Part shown: positions 1 to 11,105 of the stretch, piece after piece
Numbering within the stretch: the first letter of the stretch is position 1
Layout: each line of letters opens with the position of its first letter
Notes under the pieces: model-generated
Database searches by the model: none
What the model was told of the DNA's origin: nothing
Seen by the model: only the letters and a program-made list of their open reading frames with translations
Translations under genes and position numbers: made by a program
Source of the DNA: Rhizophagus sp. LPA8_4_AMF
Lineage: Eukaryota; Glomeromycota; Glomeromycetes; Glomerales; Glomeraceae
Length of the DNA stretch: 41,801 bases
Assembly (NCBI GenBank): GCA_021464525.1
Contig: JADRCO010000235.1
Coordinates: 1-41,801, forward strand
Reading direction: 5' to 3'

Positions 1-767
1 GGCAAGTTCACGGCACAAAATTGCTGAGTGTTTCGCATATTTTGAATTTTGCTGTAACTAAATCAGGATAAATACCAAATTTCATACGAGGTTCTCAGGA
101 AGTCAGGATAACAATGCAGCCAAAAGTTTAGGAATACAAGTCCGACCGGCACGTGACAATGTACAACAATACTTTACTTCGGAGTTCGTAAATAGACGAT
201 CTACAGCAAAAAAAATTTGACTATAGTTATTTTATTTCGTATTACGTACATTGTATAAAAATAACAATAAAATAACAATAAACATTATCGATATTGTTAT
301 AATTAATAATTCCCATATAAATTCCTGTTCATATAATTAATAATTCCCATATAAATTCCCATTCCCATAATTTCGTAAATGCAAATCATATGACCATCTC
401 TTTACAAATTCACGTGTTTAATAAACTCGAATCGCCAATAAAGCTTGACGCGTATTAAACGTTCTGTGGCTAATACTGGGCTTGTTATTAAACCAATTAG
501 ATTTCCTTAATGATTCGCTGCGGAAGCTAGACAATTACACTCTAAATAACGTAAGTCATAAAAGAATATGTACGTAATTCCGGCCTGATTGTATTAATAT
601 TGTTTCTATAAAAGGAAAGCAAAAAAAGACTTTGTTTGAACATCCTGGATTATCAAAAGATTATATAAACTAGCAAACTAGCGTATAAAACAGCCACAAC
701 TTTCTCGTTAACGGCCTTTCACACGATAGTAGAAATCAAGCAAAATTCTAACAAGGAACAAGCTGAA
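1..767. other. Intergenic / upstream region of the NUP42-like gene
   Basis: I see no convincing coding sequence here. The stretch is AT-rich and contains two CACGTG hexamers (near 150 and 411) and a 34-bp tandem duplication (298-360). The last ~100 bases before the ATG at 768 should hold the core promoter and 5' UTR, but I could not assign a TATA box with confidence. Confidence 0.5.
298..360. repeat. Short tandem duplication, period 34 bp
   Basis: The block TATAATTAATAATTCCCATA is followed by ATAAATTCC and occurs twice, starting at 298 and at 332. The copies are almost identical over the first ~29 bases. It looks like a simple local duplication in intergenic DNA; I see no function. Confidence 0.75.
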
Positions 768-2165
768 ATGACTGTTTGTAAGTTTTTCTTGGAGGGTCGA
801 TGTAACTTTGGCTCAAACTGTAGAAATGAACATCCGGTTGACGCTCAACAACGTAATAATCGTTTTGGTACAGATTCGAATAATCCATTAAGAGGACGAT
901 TAGGCTTCCGTAAATTCAAATTTCTTTTTGATAAGTTTTGAAATTTATAAAATCATTTTCACCTTCTAACTTTATCTTTTTAAATAGCGAGTTCTTCTAC
1001 AGATTATCCTTCCAACAGAATATATGAGTATGTGCTGTTTTATTTATTATATTTATGTTAGTACAAATTAGATCATTAATGGCATGTAATTAATATTTTA
1101 GTGATAAATCTGTAAGGGCCGACTTATCAAGAGACCGTCCTGAATACAAGTACTCTTGTTACGGTCCGGCAAAAGAAGAACCAAATTTATTAGAGGGTAC
1201 GGACTACTCTTCCGAAGAATTACGAGTACAGTACTATAATATCATGAGTACGAGTGGAGTGGACTCTGCATATGTATGTATCGGAATTTGGATATTTTTT
1301 TAGAACAATATTTTCTTTTCCTTTTTTTTTTTTTTATACATTATTATAGTCCATCAGAAAGAAGTGGGATCTTCAAAGGTGGCCATAGTAGGAACGAATT
1401 GTAGATAATTCAATAACTTTTTAACCAATCTAGCGTGCTGGTGTGAAAGATCTTGATGAACGTATGCAAGGCCAAATTGATACTATCCTAAGAGATTTAC
1501 GCTCTGCTCTTAGTCGATTTGATACTAAAAGACAACAACTAGCGCAACAACAACAACCATCTAGCGGATTCGCATTCGGTCAACCAACTCAGCCTCAGCA
1601 TCAACCTACACCTCAACGACAAGGAGCATATGGAACTCCAGCTTTAGGTGCACCTGCACAAACTGCTACACCTTCACCATTTGGTTCATCTATTAACCAA
1701 CCTAGTACACCTTCACTTTTGTCGTCGTATAATCAACCTACGGCACCTTCACCCTCTTTATTTGGATCAAATCCTTCAGGTTTTGGAGCATCTAATTATA
1801 ATGCTACTAGTTCGTTGAATTATCCGGTAACTCCAGTTCAAAATCCTGGTTCGATATTCGGCGGTTATCAACAACCACAGCAACCTCAACAACCTGATCC
1901 TCAACAACAGCAATATTTACTTCAAATGCAGCAACAGCAAGAAATTTTAGCACAACAACAACAACAACAACAACAACAGCAGCAGCAGCAGCAAATGTTA
2001 CAACAACAAATGATGCAGCAGCAACATATGCAGCAACAACAACCACCACAACCGGGAAATACCCAAGGTACAATAAACAATCCACAAATGCAAGCATTTA
2101 CGTCAAGTGAATTTGAATTATACAAAATACCTGAAATACCTCCACCTTCAGATTATAGAAGATGA
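768..2165 (+). CDS. NUP42/NUPL2-like FG nucleoporin with N-terminal CCCH zinc finger
   Basis: My model has five exons (768-909, 988-1027, 1102-1277, 1350-1378, 1434-2165) and gives 372 aa. Residues 4-22 form a CCCH finger (C4, C12, C18, H22; spacing C-x7-C-x5-C-x3-H) at the extreme N-terminus, as in human NUPL2/NUP42. The middle is rich in S/T/P/Q with GFGAS, SLFG and SIFGG patches of FG-nucleoporin type, followed by a Gln tract at about residues 303-317. The C-terminus (FELYKIPEIPPPSDYRR) resembles the short Gle1-binding tail of the family. NUP42 sits on the cytoplasmic face of the nuclear pore and helps Gle1 and Dbp5 release mRNPs. The donor of intron 3 is uncertain: GTATGT at 1274 looks stronger, but only GTATCG at 1278 keeps the later exons in frame. 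Confidence 0.8.
1950..1995 (+). repeat. CAA/CAG trinucleotide tract inside the nucleoporin gene
   Basis: An uninterrupted run of CAA and CAG codons encodes about fifteen glutamines in the C-terminal half of the NUP42-like protein, with further Gln-rich sequence on both sides. The mixture of CAA and CAG suggests a partly stabilised repeat. Length variation between strains would be expected. Confidence 0.85.
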
Positions 2166-3221
2166 ATTCAATCGTTATTTCCAACGAATCAGTTATCCAA
2201 ATTATTTAGAGTAGATTGAATCATGAATTGGTAAGTGATTATGACAGAAGTCTGCAAGAGATGAATAATTTACATCAAGAAATAGTCAATTATTTGAGGA
2301 GATTAAAAGAGAAATTTATTTTATCCAAATTTAAACTAATTTCTTTCTTTCTTTTTTTGATTAGAAACTAATTTGCAAATTCAAGAGAAATGAGAAATGC
2401 ATTGTTTTCTTTATATATATATTACAAAATGGATATGCTTTATTAGAGTTTCACTCTATCAGGAATACAAACGGTTGGTGATAATGAAAATATCATGTGT
2501 GATGAAGTTTATCTTTACAGAATTGTTTATAAAATAAATGGAAAAAAAGAGTGGTAAAGATAATTGTGAACATTTATATGTATTGTAGTAGTTTTCTAAA
2601 ACCACATATTTATTTGAAATATAAAAAAATTTATAATAATGTTAGAAATATTTTTTTGTATATGAATTTTTTTTTTTTAAAAAAAAAAAAAATGTAGTCA
2701 CGTTTAACATTTTAATTGGTCAAATTAATTAAATAATTTGCCGAAATGTCCCACATTTCATGAATTTAACATAAATTAAAGATGGATTGTGTTACATTTC
2801 TTCTCACCGTATTTCCACTGATGCAGGTTAGATTTGTAATCTGCATTTATGATAATTTTGATTTGTATATTATGAATAACGGAGCAGTGGTATAATGATG
2901 AGCAAATCTTAAAAAGACAGCGGTCGTCGACATTATTTCATATCAAATGATGATTGTTGTAAGAGAGACTTGCGACATAATTATGATGATTAGCTAATAT
3001 AATTTTTGCTTAGCAAGCACATATTATTGTCACAAGATAATCACAGAGAATCAGTCAAACTTGGAATCTATTTTTGTGAAACCTCGATCAATCTAGTTTT
3101 TTTTTTCCTTATAAATAAAGTTCTTTGATTTTTCTTAAAAAAACTAAAGGAACTCCTTTTTTTACTACATTTTGTTTCTTTGCTTTTAAACTTTTTACTC
3201 TATTCAAAAACTTTGATAAAA
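2166..3221. other. Intergenic region between the nucleoporin and ACBP genes
   Basis: This is the 3' flank of the nucleoporin gene plus the upstream region of the acyl-CoA-binding protein gene. It has A and T homopolymers (near 2665-2693) and no open frame that I believe in. Confidence 0.5.
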
Positions 3222-3764
3222 ATGACAGATATTAAACGTACTGTAAGTTATCCTTTTTTTAGAGAGATGAGAAAAACCAAAACGTAAAATTAAAGATAAA
3301 TATTTTATTTTTATTACTCATTTCGGATAACTAGGCCGAATTTGAAGCCGCAGCTAAAGAATTTGAGGAAGTTGTAAAGAATCATAGTCCATCTGATGAA
3401 GAAAAATTGGAAGGATATGCTTTATATAAACAAGGATCATTCGGAGATAACACTAAACGTAATTATTATTATTATTAAGTGAAATCAAATCTGGATGTCT
3501 TTCTTTTTTTTACTTAATTTTTTTTTTTTTTTTATTTTTTTTATGAATTATAGCCGAACCCGGTTTTCTTCAAAGAACTGAAAAAGCAAAATGGAATGCT
3601 TACAATACTAAAAAAGGTTAGAGTTCATTTTTTTAATAAAATACTCAATCGGATCATACTCTATACTTATTTTACTATTTTACTCGGTAGGTATTACACC
3701 TGAGGATGCACAAAAACAGTATGTTGATTTTGTTGCAAAAATGAAAGAAAAATATGGAAGTTAA
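3222..3764 (+). CDS. Acyl-CoA-binding protein (ACBP), paralog 1
   Basis: Four exons (3222-3242, 3335-3458, 3554-3616, 3691-3764) give a 93-aa protein, normal for a single-domain ACBP. The family signature is intact: GYALYKQ (Y35, Y38, K39), PGF (51-53), the KWNAY block (K61, W62) and a C-terminal helix ending in KMKEKYGS. ACBPs bind long-chain acyl-CoA in the cytosol and buffer or deliver it to lipid synthesis. Exon 1 encodes only MTDIKRT. Phases agree at every junction, and all introns are short GT-AG introns. A second, diverged copy lies on the opposite strand at 10658-11105 and shares the lengths of the first two exons. Confidence 0.93.
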
Positions 3765-4010
3765 AGAAATTCTTTCTTTTCCCTTACCATAAATGGACGT
3801 ATAAAGCACTTATATACATATTTTTTTTCTTTCTTGTATAATTTAAGAAATCCATTTCTATATCATTTCCCCCTTTATAAATCTTTTGTGGCTAATGCTT
3901 TCCAAGAATAAAGAAATTTAATTGGACAAAAAATCAAGGGCGTAGTCATTTATTTACATGTACATTTTCTGTGTTCCTCAATGATAACTAAAAATGGATA
4001 TATAAAGTGA

Positions 4011-4847
4011 ATGTTCTTACTCCGGAAAGTTTTTTATATAAATATGTGGTTTATTAAAAGTTACCTATACCATTATCCTCATTATTTAAATTCAAAATCT
4101 ACATTTTTTTTTATAAAACCAAGATTAAAATTTTTTATATCAAAAAGATTTTATCAAAAAAAATTTTATATAATGGAATCTAATGAATCTAAAAATATTT
4201 TAAATTCAAATTTTGATATTAACTCTTTAAAAATTGTACCAATCGATTTATCATCAATTTATGATTATGAACCTTTGGCATTCGCTATTGATAATGTAAT
4301 AACATTAGAAGAATGTAATGCATTAATAAATCTTTCTGAAAATGATCCTAATATAAAATATGAAGAAGCTTTACTTAATATTGGTGGAGGACAACAAATT
4401 TCTGCAAAAGATGTAAGGAATAGTTCAAGATATATAAGGGATGATTTTACTATATCATCTGAAATATTTAATAGAATATCTCATGTATTACCTCAAACTT
4501 GGAAATGGGGTAAAAAATCATTCACTATATCTTGTTTAAATGAACGTTTACGTTTTTTAAAATATAAAAAAGGTGAATATTTTAAATCTCATCAAGATGG
4601 TACGTATAGACGTGATGATGGTAGTGAAACTTCCTTTGTTACTTTACAATTATATTTAAATGAAGGTTATCAAGGTGGTGAAACTACTTTTCTTGATCAT
4701 TCATTAAATGTTAGAGTACCTGTAGTTCCAAAACCTGGTAGAGCACTTGTATTTGAACATAGATTACTTCATGAAGGTTCAAAACTTATAGATGGTTATA
4801 AATATGTCATTAGAACTGATATTATGTATAAAACTAGTAATTTGTAA
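4011..4847 (+). CDS. 2-oxoglutarate/Fe(II) dioxygenase, prolyl-4-hydroxylase type
   Basis: This is a single-exon gene of 278 aa. The C-terminal ~190 residues match the P4Hc fold: the metal-binding H-x-D is SHQDGTY (H194, D196), the distal histidine is in HEGSKL (H254), and the 2-oxoglutarate-binding basic residue is K264 (or R268) in YKYVIRTDIMY. FLKYKKGEYF before the HxD and the GGETTF turn after it are typical. Such enzymes couple 2OG decarboxylation to hydroxylation of peptidyl proline or related substrates; the substrate here is unknown. The start is ambiguous. The first ATG (4011) gives a basic, aromatic N-terminal extension that could be a weak targeting signal; ATG 4173 (M55) would give a 224-aa protein starting MESNESK. 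The lack of introns contrasts with most neighbours. Confidence 0.82.
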   Translation: MFLLRKVFYINMWFIKSYLYHYPHYLNSKSTFFFIKPRLKFFISKRFYQKKFYIMESNESKNILNSNFDINSLKIVPIDLSSIYDYEPLAFAIDNVITLEECNALINLSENDPNIKYEEALLNIGGGQQISAKDVRNSSRYIRDDFTISSEIFNRISHVLPQTWKWGKKSFTISCLNERLRFLKYKKGEYFKSHQDGTYRRDDGSETSFVTLQLYLNEGYQGGETTFLDHSLNVRVPVVPKPGRALVFEHRLLHEGSKLIDGYKYVIRTDIMYKTSNL

Positions 4848-5544
4848 GTTATTATGATATTTGAATAATTAGTCTTTTATTTATATGAATTATTTATATA
4901 TTATTTATACAATCATCAGTTATATAATAAATTTACTATTTTTTTGCGATTGTTAAAAGTTCAAAGAACCTTGATTTCATAAATTGTTGCTTATTTATAT
5001 CGTGTAATTATTTTTTACGATATTGGCAAATTATCTACCTGCTAATATAGATTTCCAATCCTTTCTCCAAGCATCAGCGATTAAGGAAATGTGCTAAAGT
5101 CTCTCCAAGAATTAAATTTAAGGTCAGTATATTTCAACACGCCTCATTTTCTAAATATCGATACTAATTACTACACGTATAATCTACAAATTACATAAAA
5201 CTTTCAAAGTCTTTAAAAGATCACGAATTAAAATAATGAATCGCGTTATTTTCCCAATGAAATTGATTAAGTATGATGATGTAAAATAAGTTAGATAATA
5301 AAAGATTGCAGGTGGGTGTGGCTGTCATTGTGCCACGCAGACCAGTGATGACACACTGCGAGATTGAAATGTTCGATTTGGACAATGTCCAATTTATATT
5401 ATTGGAAATTGGATATTCAATTGGATATGTCCAAATAATACAATAAATAATTGGACAAGTTTGGCATATATCCAACTGAATACCCTATTGAATGTTCAAA
5501 TGTAGATAGCCCAACACTGCTAAGGTTAAACTATTGAAATTTCC

Positions 5545-5625
5545 AATTCTTCCAATTCCAATAGAGAAGTTCCAATACCATAGATTTAGAAAAAAAAATT
5601 GGAAATGATTGGAATTGGAAGAATT
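5545..5625. repeat. Perfect 18-bp inverted repeat
   Basis: AATTCTTCCAATTCCAAT at 5545-5562 is the exact reverse complement of 5608-5625, with a 45-bp spacer. The surroundings repeat the same words (TTGGAA, TTCCAA), and a CATCCCTGG end-like sequence follows at about 5664. This looks like the remains of a foldback or MITE-type element, but I could not define its two ends. Confidence 0.6.
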
Positions 5626-5817
5626 TGAAGGGTTCTATTCCAATAAAAAGTTGTCGGAAGTTTCATCCCTGGGTTAAAGAATTCAATGTGATTTTAACCA
5701 TATTAGTCAATTATTTCTATTTATTTCCAACAATCCGTGTTTCAATCCTGTATCATTTATTTCTAACATACTGAGGACAGAAATCATAGTTGCTGATCCA
5801 CGTGTGGCTTTCTCTTG

Positions 5818-5827
5818 ATCACGTGAT
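5818..5827. promoter_or_regulatory. ATCACGTGAT palindrome (bHLH-type site)
   Basis: A perfect 10-bp palindrome with the CACGTG core recognised by Cbf1/Pho4-class bHLH factors in fungi. It lies about 0.9 kb upstream of the AzgA start, so any link to that gene is speculative. Confidence 0.4.
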
Positions 5828-6765
5828 TCATATTTGATTTCATTTTCCAATTATCTTCTAATATTAGTAATATAATAATAACTTTACCCAGAAAGTAAAT
5901 TCCAAATTCTAATTTTCGAACATTTTGATTGGTATTAAACCTGAATAATGATAATAATGATTTACAAAAGCCCAATGGAAATAAATACTAAATAGAGGAT
6001 TTGAACCGAAAATATTTAAACAAATTTGAACATCACGTGCTAATAAGCGTGAAGATCAATTATTAGGTTCAATGCATTCATCGCACATTCATAATGTATA
6101 TAATAAATAGATACGTAATGCATATTTGTATAACTTTGAATTCATCCTTATTTTCTTATATCTACCTTTATTTGTAAAGGGGCCGAAACTATTATGTTTC
6201 GAGTTAAACCAATAAGTGACATATATAGTAATAGGTACTGAAAGTCGAAACAAATAGAATATTCGGCGATAACACGTGTTCAAAAATTTATTTTTTTACC
6301 GAAGTAATTTCATTTATAGAAATTATTAATTATATCAATGAAAAAAATTTAAAAATATATATATCATTTTTTATATAGATTATTATTAAATTGGGCGATG
6401 TTGCTGATATAATTAATAAATTATTTGTTATTGGTAAAATATTAAAATTCTTGGTGAATAAAATTAAGAAAGGATGTTTTTACTTTATTCATATTTATTT
6501 GTTTATTATGAAATTTTTTTTTTCTTTGGGATTCATTGTTATTCGGCGTAAAATATGCAAATATCATTTGTTGAAATATTTTATATATTAGTAATGTTTT
6601 TTTGTTTTACATATATATATATATTTTTAACAATCTACTTTATATATATGTATAAAAAAAATCTCTTTTTTAAAAAAAAAAAATAAAAATAAATCAGTTA
6701 ACTTTTAAATCGTTCTTTTTCATTCATTTCATTATTTTCTTTTTTTGCATTCTCTCAAATCGATC

Positions 6766-8484
6766 ATGGGCAGAATAAGTAAATTAAATCATTATGTCGC
6801 GGCATCACCTATAGGAAATTACTTTAAATTGGATGGATCATCATCACCCTTATCAAGAGAAGGAACGAAATTTACAACAGAATTTAGAGCGGGAATAGCA
6901 ACATTTTTTACTATGGCATATATCATATCAGTTAATTCCGCAATAATAGCGGATAGTGGAGGATCATGTGAATGTAATGATCAAATAAATAAATCATGTA
7001 TAGGAAATGAAACATATGAAAAATGTTTAGGAATTATTAAACATGATTTAATAATTTCAACTGCATTAATAACATGTATAGGAACTGCAATAATGGGATT
7101 ATTTTCAAATTTACCAATAGCACTAGCACCAGGAATGGGATTAAATGCATATTTTACTTACACAGTTGTTGGATATCATGGTAATGGTAAAATATCATAT
7201 AAAGCAGCATTATCAGCAGTATTTTTAGAAGGAATATTATTTGTTATATTATCAATACTTGGTATAAGACAATACTTAGCTAGAATTATACCAATGAGTA
7301 TAAAAACTGCCACAGGAACAGGAATAGGATTATTCTTAACATTTATTGGATTACAAAAATCTGCGGGTATAGGATTAATTAGTTATGATCCATCAACATT
7401 AGTAACATTAGGAGGATGTCCACAATCTGATCTAGATGAAACTGGAAGATGTTTAACTCATCATATGGAAAGTGCAACAACTTGGTTAGGAATATTTGGA
7501 TTTATTATAATAACTATATTAACTTTATATAAAGTTAAAGGAAGTTTATCAATAGGTATAATATTAATTAGTATAATATCATGGTTTAAAAATACTAGTT
7601 TCACATATTTTCCAGATACCAAAGTTGGTGAAAATAGATTTGAATTTTTTAAAAAAGTTGTGGATTTCCATTTAGTAGATAATAATTTAGCTGTAATGAA
7701 TTTCGATTTTAGTACTGGAGAAGTATGGGTTGCACTTCTTACTTTCTTATATGTTGATATATTAGATACTACAGGTACTTTATATTCTATTGCAAAATTT
7801 GGTGGTTATATGAATCATGAAACTGGTGATTTTGAAGGTTCAACCGCTGCATTTATTTGTGATGCTATCTCTATTTCTATTGGTGCTTTATTTGGTATTT
7901 CCCCTGTAACTGCTTTTATAGAATCAAGTGTTGGTATAAATGAAGGTGGTAGAACTGGTATAACAGCTTTAGTAACATCATTCTGTTTTGGTATAAGTAT
8001 ATTTTTTGCTCCAATATTCGCTTCTATACCTCCATGGGCTACAGGTCCTGCTTTAATAGTTATTGGTAGTATTATGGCAAGATCTATTAAAAATATTAAT
8101 TGGGATTATATTGGCGATTCCGTACCAGCTTTTCTTACTATAGCTCTAATGCCTTTAACTTATAGTATTGCTTATGGTTTAATTGGAGGTATTGGTTCTT
8201 ATATTATTATTAATACGACGGTAAGTTTAATTAATAAATTAACCAAAGGATATATTCAAGCACCAAGAAAAACTTATAAGGGTGATTGGCCTGATGATAT
8301 AACTTTAGATTATAATTCACAACATTTGGCCAATTCTGTTAATTTATTTCCTACTTGGTTAGTTCATTCATTTAAATATTTATTTAATAGAAATGATGAT
8401 AATGTTGATATTACTGAAAATCCCGAAATTAAAATGAATAATGATGATGATGATAGTAATTTAAATGTCGTAATTACAGTATGA
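6766..8484 (+). CDS. AzgA-type purine permease (hypoxanthine/adenine/guanine)
   Basis: A single-exon gene of 572 aa, starting at the first ATG (MGRISKLNHYV). It is full-length for the AzgA family of proton-coupled purine transporters (NCS2-related) in the plasma membrane. Family blocks occur in order: the TEFRAGIATFFTMAYIISVN entry segment, APGMGLNAYFTY, TGTGIGLFLTFIGLQ, FLYVDILDTTGTLYSIAK, ISPVTAFIESSVGINEGGRTG, and a C-terminal cytosolic tail with an acidic N/D run. About 12-14 hydrophobic segments are visible. The usual extracellular Cys-containing insertion follows the first membrane segment. Substrate range within the purines cannot be read from sequence alone. Nothing suggests truncation. 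Confidence 0.93.
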   Translation: MGRISKLNHYVAASPIGNYFKLDGSSSPLSREGTKFTTEFRAGIATFFTMAYIISVNSAIIADSGGSCECNDQINKSCIGNETYEKCLGIIKHDLIISTALITCIGTAIMGLFSNLPIALAPGMGLNAYFTYTVVGYHGNGKISYKAALSAVFLEGILFVILSILGIRQYLARIIPMSIKTATGTGIGLFLTFIGLQKSAGIGLISYDPSTLVTLGGCPQSDLDETGRCLTHHMESATTWLGIFGFIIITILTLYKVKGSLSIGIILISIISWFKNTSFTYFPDTKVGENRFEFFKKVVDFHLVDNNLAVMNFDFSTGEVWVALLTFLYVDILDTTGTLYSIAKFGGYMNHETGDFEGSTAAFICDAISISIGALFGISPVTAFIESSVGINEGGRTGITALVTSFCFGISIFFAPIFASIPPWATGPALIVIGSIMARSIKNINWDYIGDSVPAFLTIALMPLTYSIAYGLIGGIGSYIIINTTVSLINKLTKGYIQAPRKTYKGDWPDDITLDYNSQHLANSVNLFPTWLVHSFKYLFNRNDDNVDITENPEIKMNNDDDDSNLNVVITV

Positions 8485-10657
8485 GGATTAATTTAGTCTC
8501 ATATTCCCATAGAAAATAACTTCTATTTTTAAATTTGTTTATTATGAAATGATATACCATAATATTTGTCTTATTTTTATTTATTTTTAAATTTTAAATT
8601 TTTATATAAATTAAGTAAATATTTTATGTACGTCGGAAATATAATGTGCTTTTTTTAATATACAGTATAAAATATCCCTATTATTATATAATAGTACATA
8701 TTATATACTGCAATAACTATTTCTAATATCAATAGCCAATTAAAATTTTCGGCAAAAAATAATGCCGTCAATTACAAATAGCTTGATAGACTCTTTTTTT
8801 TTTTATGGAAAAGTGGTTTTTTTTATAACAAGCATAGAAACATAACTGACCAACTTGAAACTCTAGTTTGAAACACTATTTATTCCGACAATCCTTAAAA
8901 ATTATATTGTTTGTTTAGTTTTTTCAAAAAGGCTTTATGTAATGGTGTAGTAATGTTGGTTAAAGTCTTGGCTTAATTAAAGAATTTAATTCGTGATCCA
9001 TCAGTAAATCATAAAATTTTCGACTATTTTAGGCGGGGATGATTGCGGGGATAATTGTATATATTAATTTAGAAATTTACTATTCTGGAGTAATAACTCA
9101 CCTTTTAACGATCTGAAATTATTACAATTAGATAAAATCTTGATGAGGCGAACCTGATGAGCTAAATCCGATCTTGACGAATTATCTTTGAATGTTTTAA
9201 ATTAAATTTTTTTAAAAATATTTAAAAATTTACATTTACTAGCCTATTATATTAGTTTTAATTAATACTATAAATTGCCGGAACTGCAGATTCCATGTCA
9301 ACACTAATTAAATTTTATTATTCATCCGTCGTAAAAATAGTTTTACTATTTAATCATCGGCTCAAAATTAATTTGGGACAAGTTTTATTAATTTTTATTT
9401 TTGGCGGATCACAAATATTTATAAATGCAAATCAATGTCGAGTTTTCGGGGATTAAGTTTATCAGATTTATGACGTATGGCTGCATTTTACGTGACCTAT
9501 TATGCCCGAATTTTGAATATTACACAATCACGTCATGGGCTCCAGATTTGAAATAATACATATTACTGAATGTCTCACTATTTACGTAAAATGTCATGAC
9601 TGCGGTGAGCTAAAATCTTTAGAATGAAATTGCAGATGTCTAACTTCTACATAATAAGCAAACATTGTAACCAATAACTTTTTTGCGTTTTACAATAATC
9701 TTGATACATACAAAAAGAAATCTTTCGGTTAAATACATTTCTGTCCTAATTTTGAATGGATTTTTCTCGGGTAAAGTATCCGCCAACCATCGGCAAGAGT
9801 TTTTTAAGTATATAGGCTGATTTTTGGAATATGACACATCCTCTACCCGAAACAATTGGTTAGACTTAATTTAATATATATTAACGCACTATTGACGCAC
9901 CTCTTATCTGGATCAATTGGTTAGATTTGCTATAGCTAAATAAATATACTCAAAATCAGCCCATATGCCGGTAGTAATCAAAGGCTTAATTAAATGATAT
10001 AGCCAGTATATAAATTTTTGCATTTAAGTGTTTAATTTTCAAATATTGTTATTCATCGATTAACTAGAATATTTTTCCTATAAATCTATCTCGTTATCGA
10101 GAATTACAGTGATCGAACAAACAAAAACTGGTCAACTGCATGTGATTACTATAATCAATGACCTATACCACAAACAAAGGTTCGTAGATCATGATTATTC
10201 GGGTATTTTTAATTACCAAGTATTGTCTGTAAAGTGTTCATATGATCTTATTCACTAGGGACTTTGGGCATATATGGTAAATTTTACATAATGCTTGTGA
10301 GAAGAACGACATGACTATTAACGACCTTGGTCAACCAGCAGGAAGAAGGTAAGAGTAAATAAAGACTTGGAAGTAAAAGGGAATGAGGCAAAATGTGATT
10401 TTTTAAAAACCAAAAATTTATGATGTCATGAGTTATAAATTTTATAGTTTAAGAGCACGTGATTTTACTTTAAATTGTTCATTTAATGGAGAAACATACA
10501 GTAACTTTTTTACTTTCAAAATAAATTCGAATTCTTTTATTTCAAAAAAAAGAAAAAAACCCCCAAATAACGATATAATGCATATGTACAATATATTTTA
10601 TATAATTATATAATTCGAAAAATTTAATTTTAATGACGTGCGTGGATATGTTGGAAC
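8485..10657. other. Gene-free region between the AzgA and second ACBP genes
   Basis: About 2.2 kb with no supportable gene. It contains a candidate inverted-repeat element at 9795-9972, a short hairpin (CGGCAAAAAATAATGCCG near 8750), one CACGTG (10456) and otherwise AT-rich sequence. The 3' end is the downstream flank of the minus-strand ACBP gene. Confidence 0.5.
9795..9972. repeat. Candidate MITE-like inverted-repeat segment
   Basis: The left arm (GTATATAGGCTGATTTTTGG, about 9807-9826) and the right arm (CTCAAAATCAGCCCATATGC) are imperfect inverted repeats sharing GGCTGATTTT/AAAATCAGCC. Between them CAATTGGTTAGA occurs twice (near 9853 and 9916). Exact ends and a target-site duplication could not be fixed. 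Confidence 0.35.
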
Positions 10658-11105
10658 TTATAAAGAATATTTTGATTTCAATTTATCAACAAAAGCAATG
10701 TATTGAGATGCGGCTTCATCGCGTGCGATGCCTTTCTTCATAGACCAGGCTATATCTTGAACCGCATCAGAACTTGTTTTTTCTATTAAATAAATGAATA
10801 TATATATATTCGTTTAATTACAAGAGAATTTAGGAAAAAAAAAAAAATATCAAAAATCGAGAAATTATTTACCATTAGGAATATCTCCAGCAACGGCTTG
10901 TTTATATAAACCATATCCTTCTAATACTTCCTCTGCGGTGAATTTATTTGCTTTCGCATGAGTTGCAAAGTCTTGAGCCGCATTATTGAATATAAGCTAT
11001 TTATTTTAATTATAAAAAATGAATTAGTTTATATTATTCGAAATTATAAAATATATATATGTATTTATATATAAAAAAACTCACGCTGGGATTAATATCA
11101 GTCAT
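10658..11105 (-). CDS. Diverged acyl-CoA-binding protein, paralog 2
   Basis: Three exons on the minus strand (11105-11085, 10996-10873, 10782-10658) give 89 aa. The first two exons are 21 and 124 nt, exactly as in ACBP paralog 1, and exon 1 again encodes MTDI plus three residues. The GYGLYKQAVAGDIPN helix is conserved (Y35, Y38, K39). The next block is changed: EKTSSDAVQDIAWSMKKG replaces the PGF and KWNAY region and is about four residues shorter, so the Lys-Trp pair (K61/W62 of paralog 1) that contacts CoA is not preserved as such. The C-terminal helix (QYIAFVDKLKSKYSL) is normal. It is probably a functional but divergent ACBP with altered ligand preference; that is inference. Confidence 0.85.

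Larger units (their letters stand above)
4848..6765. other. Gene-free region upstream of the AzgA permease
   Basis: About 1.9 kb without a convincing gene. It contains an area at about 5390-5660 built from repeated TTGGA/TCCAA words, an 18-bp inverted repeat (5545-5625), and four CACGTG hexamers between 5799 and 6278, one inside the palindrome ATCACGTGAT. The short open frames here are AT-rich and resemble no family I know. The 3' edge should contain the permease promoter. Confidence 0.5.

Noticed and set aside
1807..2125. Minus-strand open frames rich in Val or Cys opposite the nucleoporin gene
   Set aside because: They are antisense readings of the CAA/CAG tract and have no start context or family resemblance.
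2885..2990. C/D snoRNA-like TGATGA boxes
   Set aside because: No matching D box with terminal stem; ATGATGA is common in this AT-rich DNA.
5344..5522. hAT-like element starting CAGTGATGAC and ending CCCAACACTG
   Set aside because: The two ends match only loosely and the flanks show no target-site duplication.
9125..9190. Hammerhead-ribozyme-like CTGATGAG...CGAA
   Set aside because: The stem II bases do not pair and the GAAA core is imperfect.
9640..9855. 71-codon minus-strand open frame
   Set aside because: It overlaps a repeat-like inverted-repeat segment, with no homology recognised and no splice partner.
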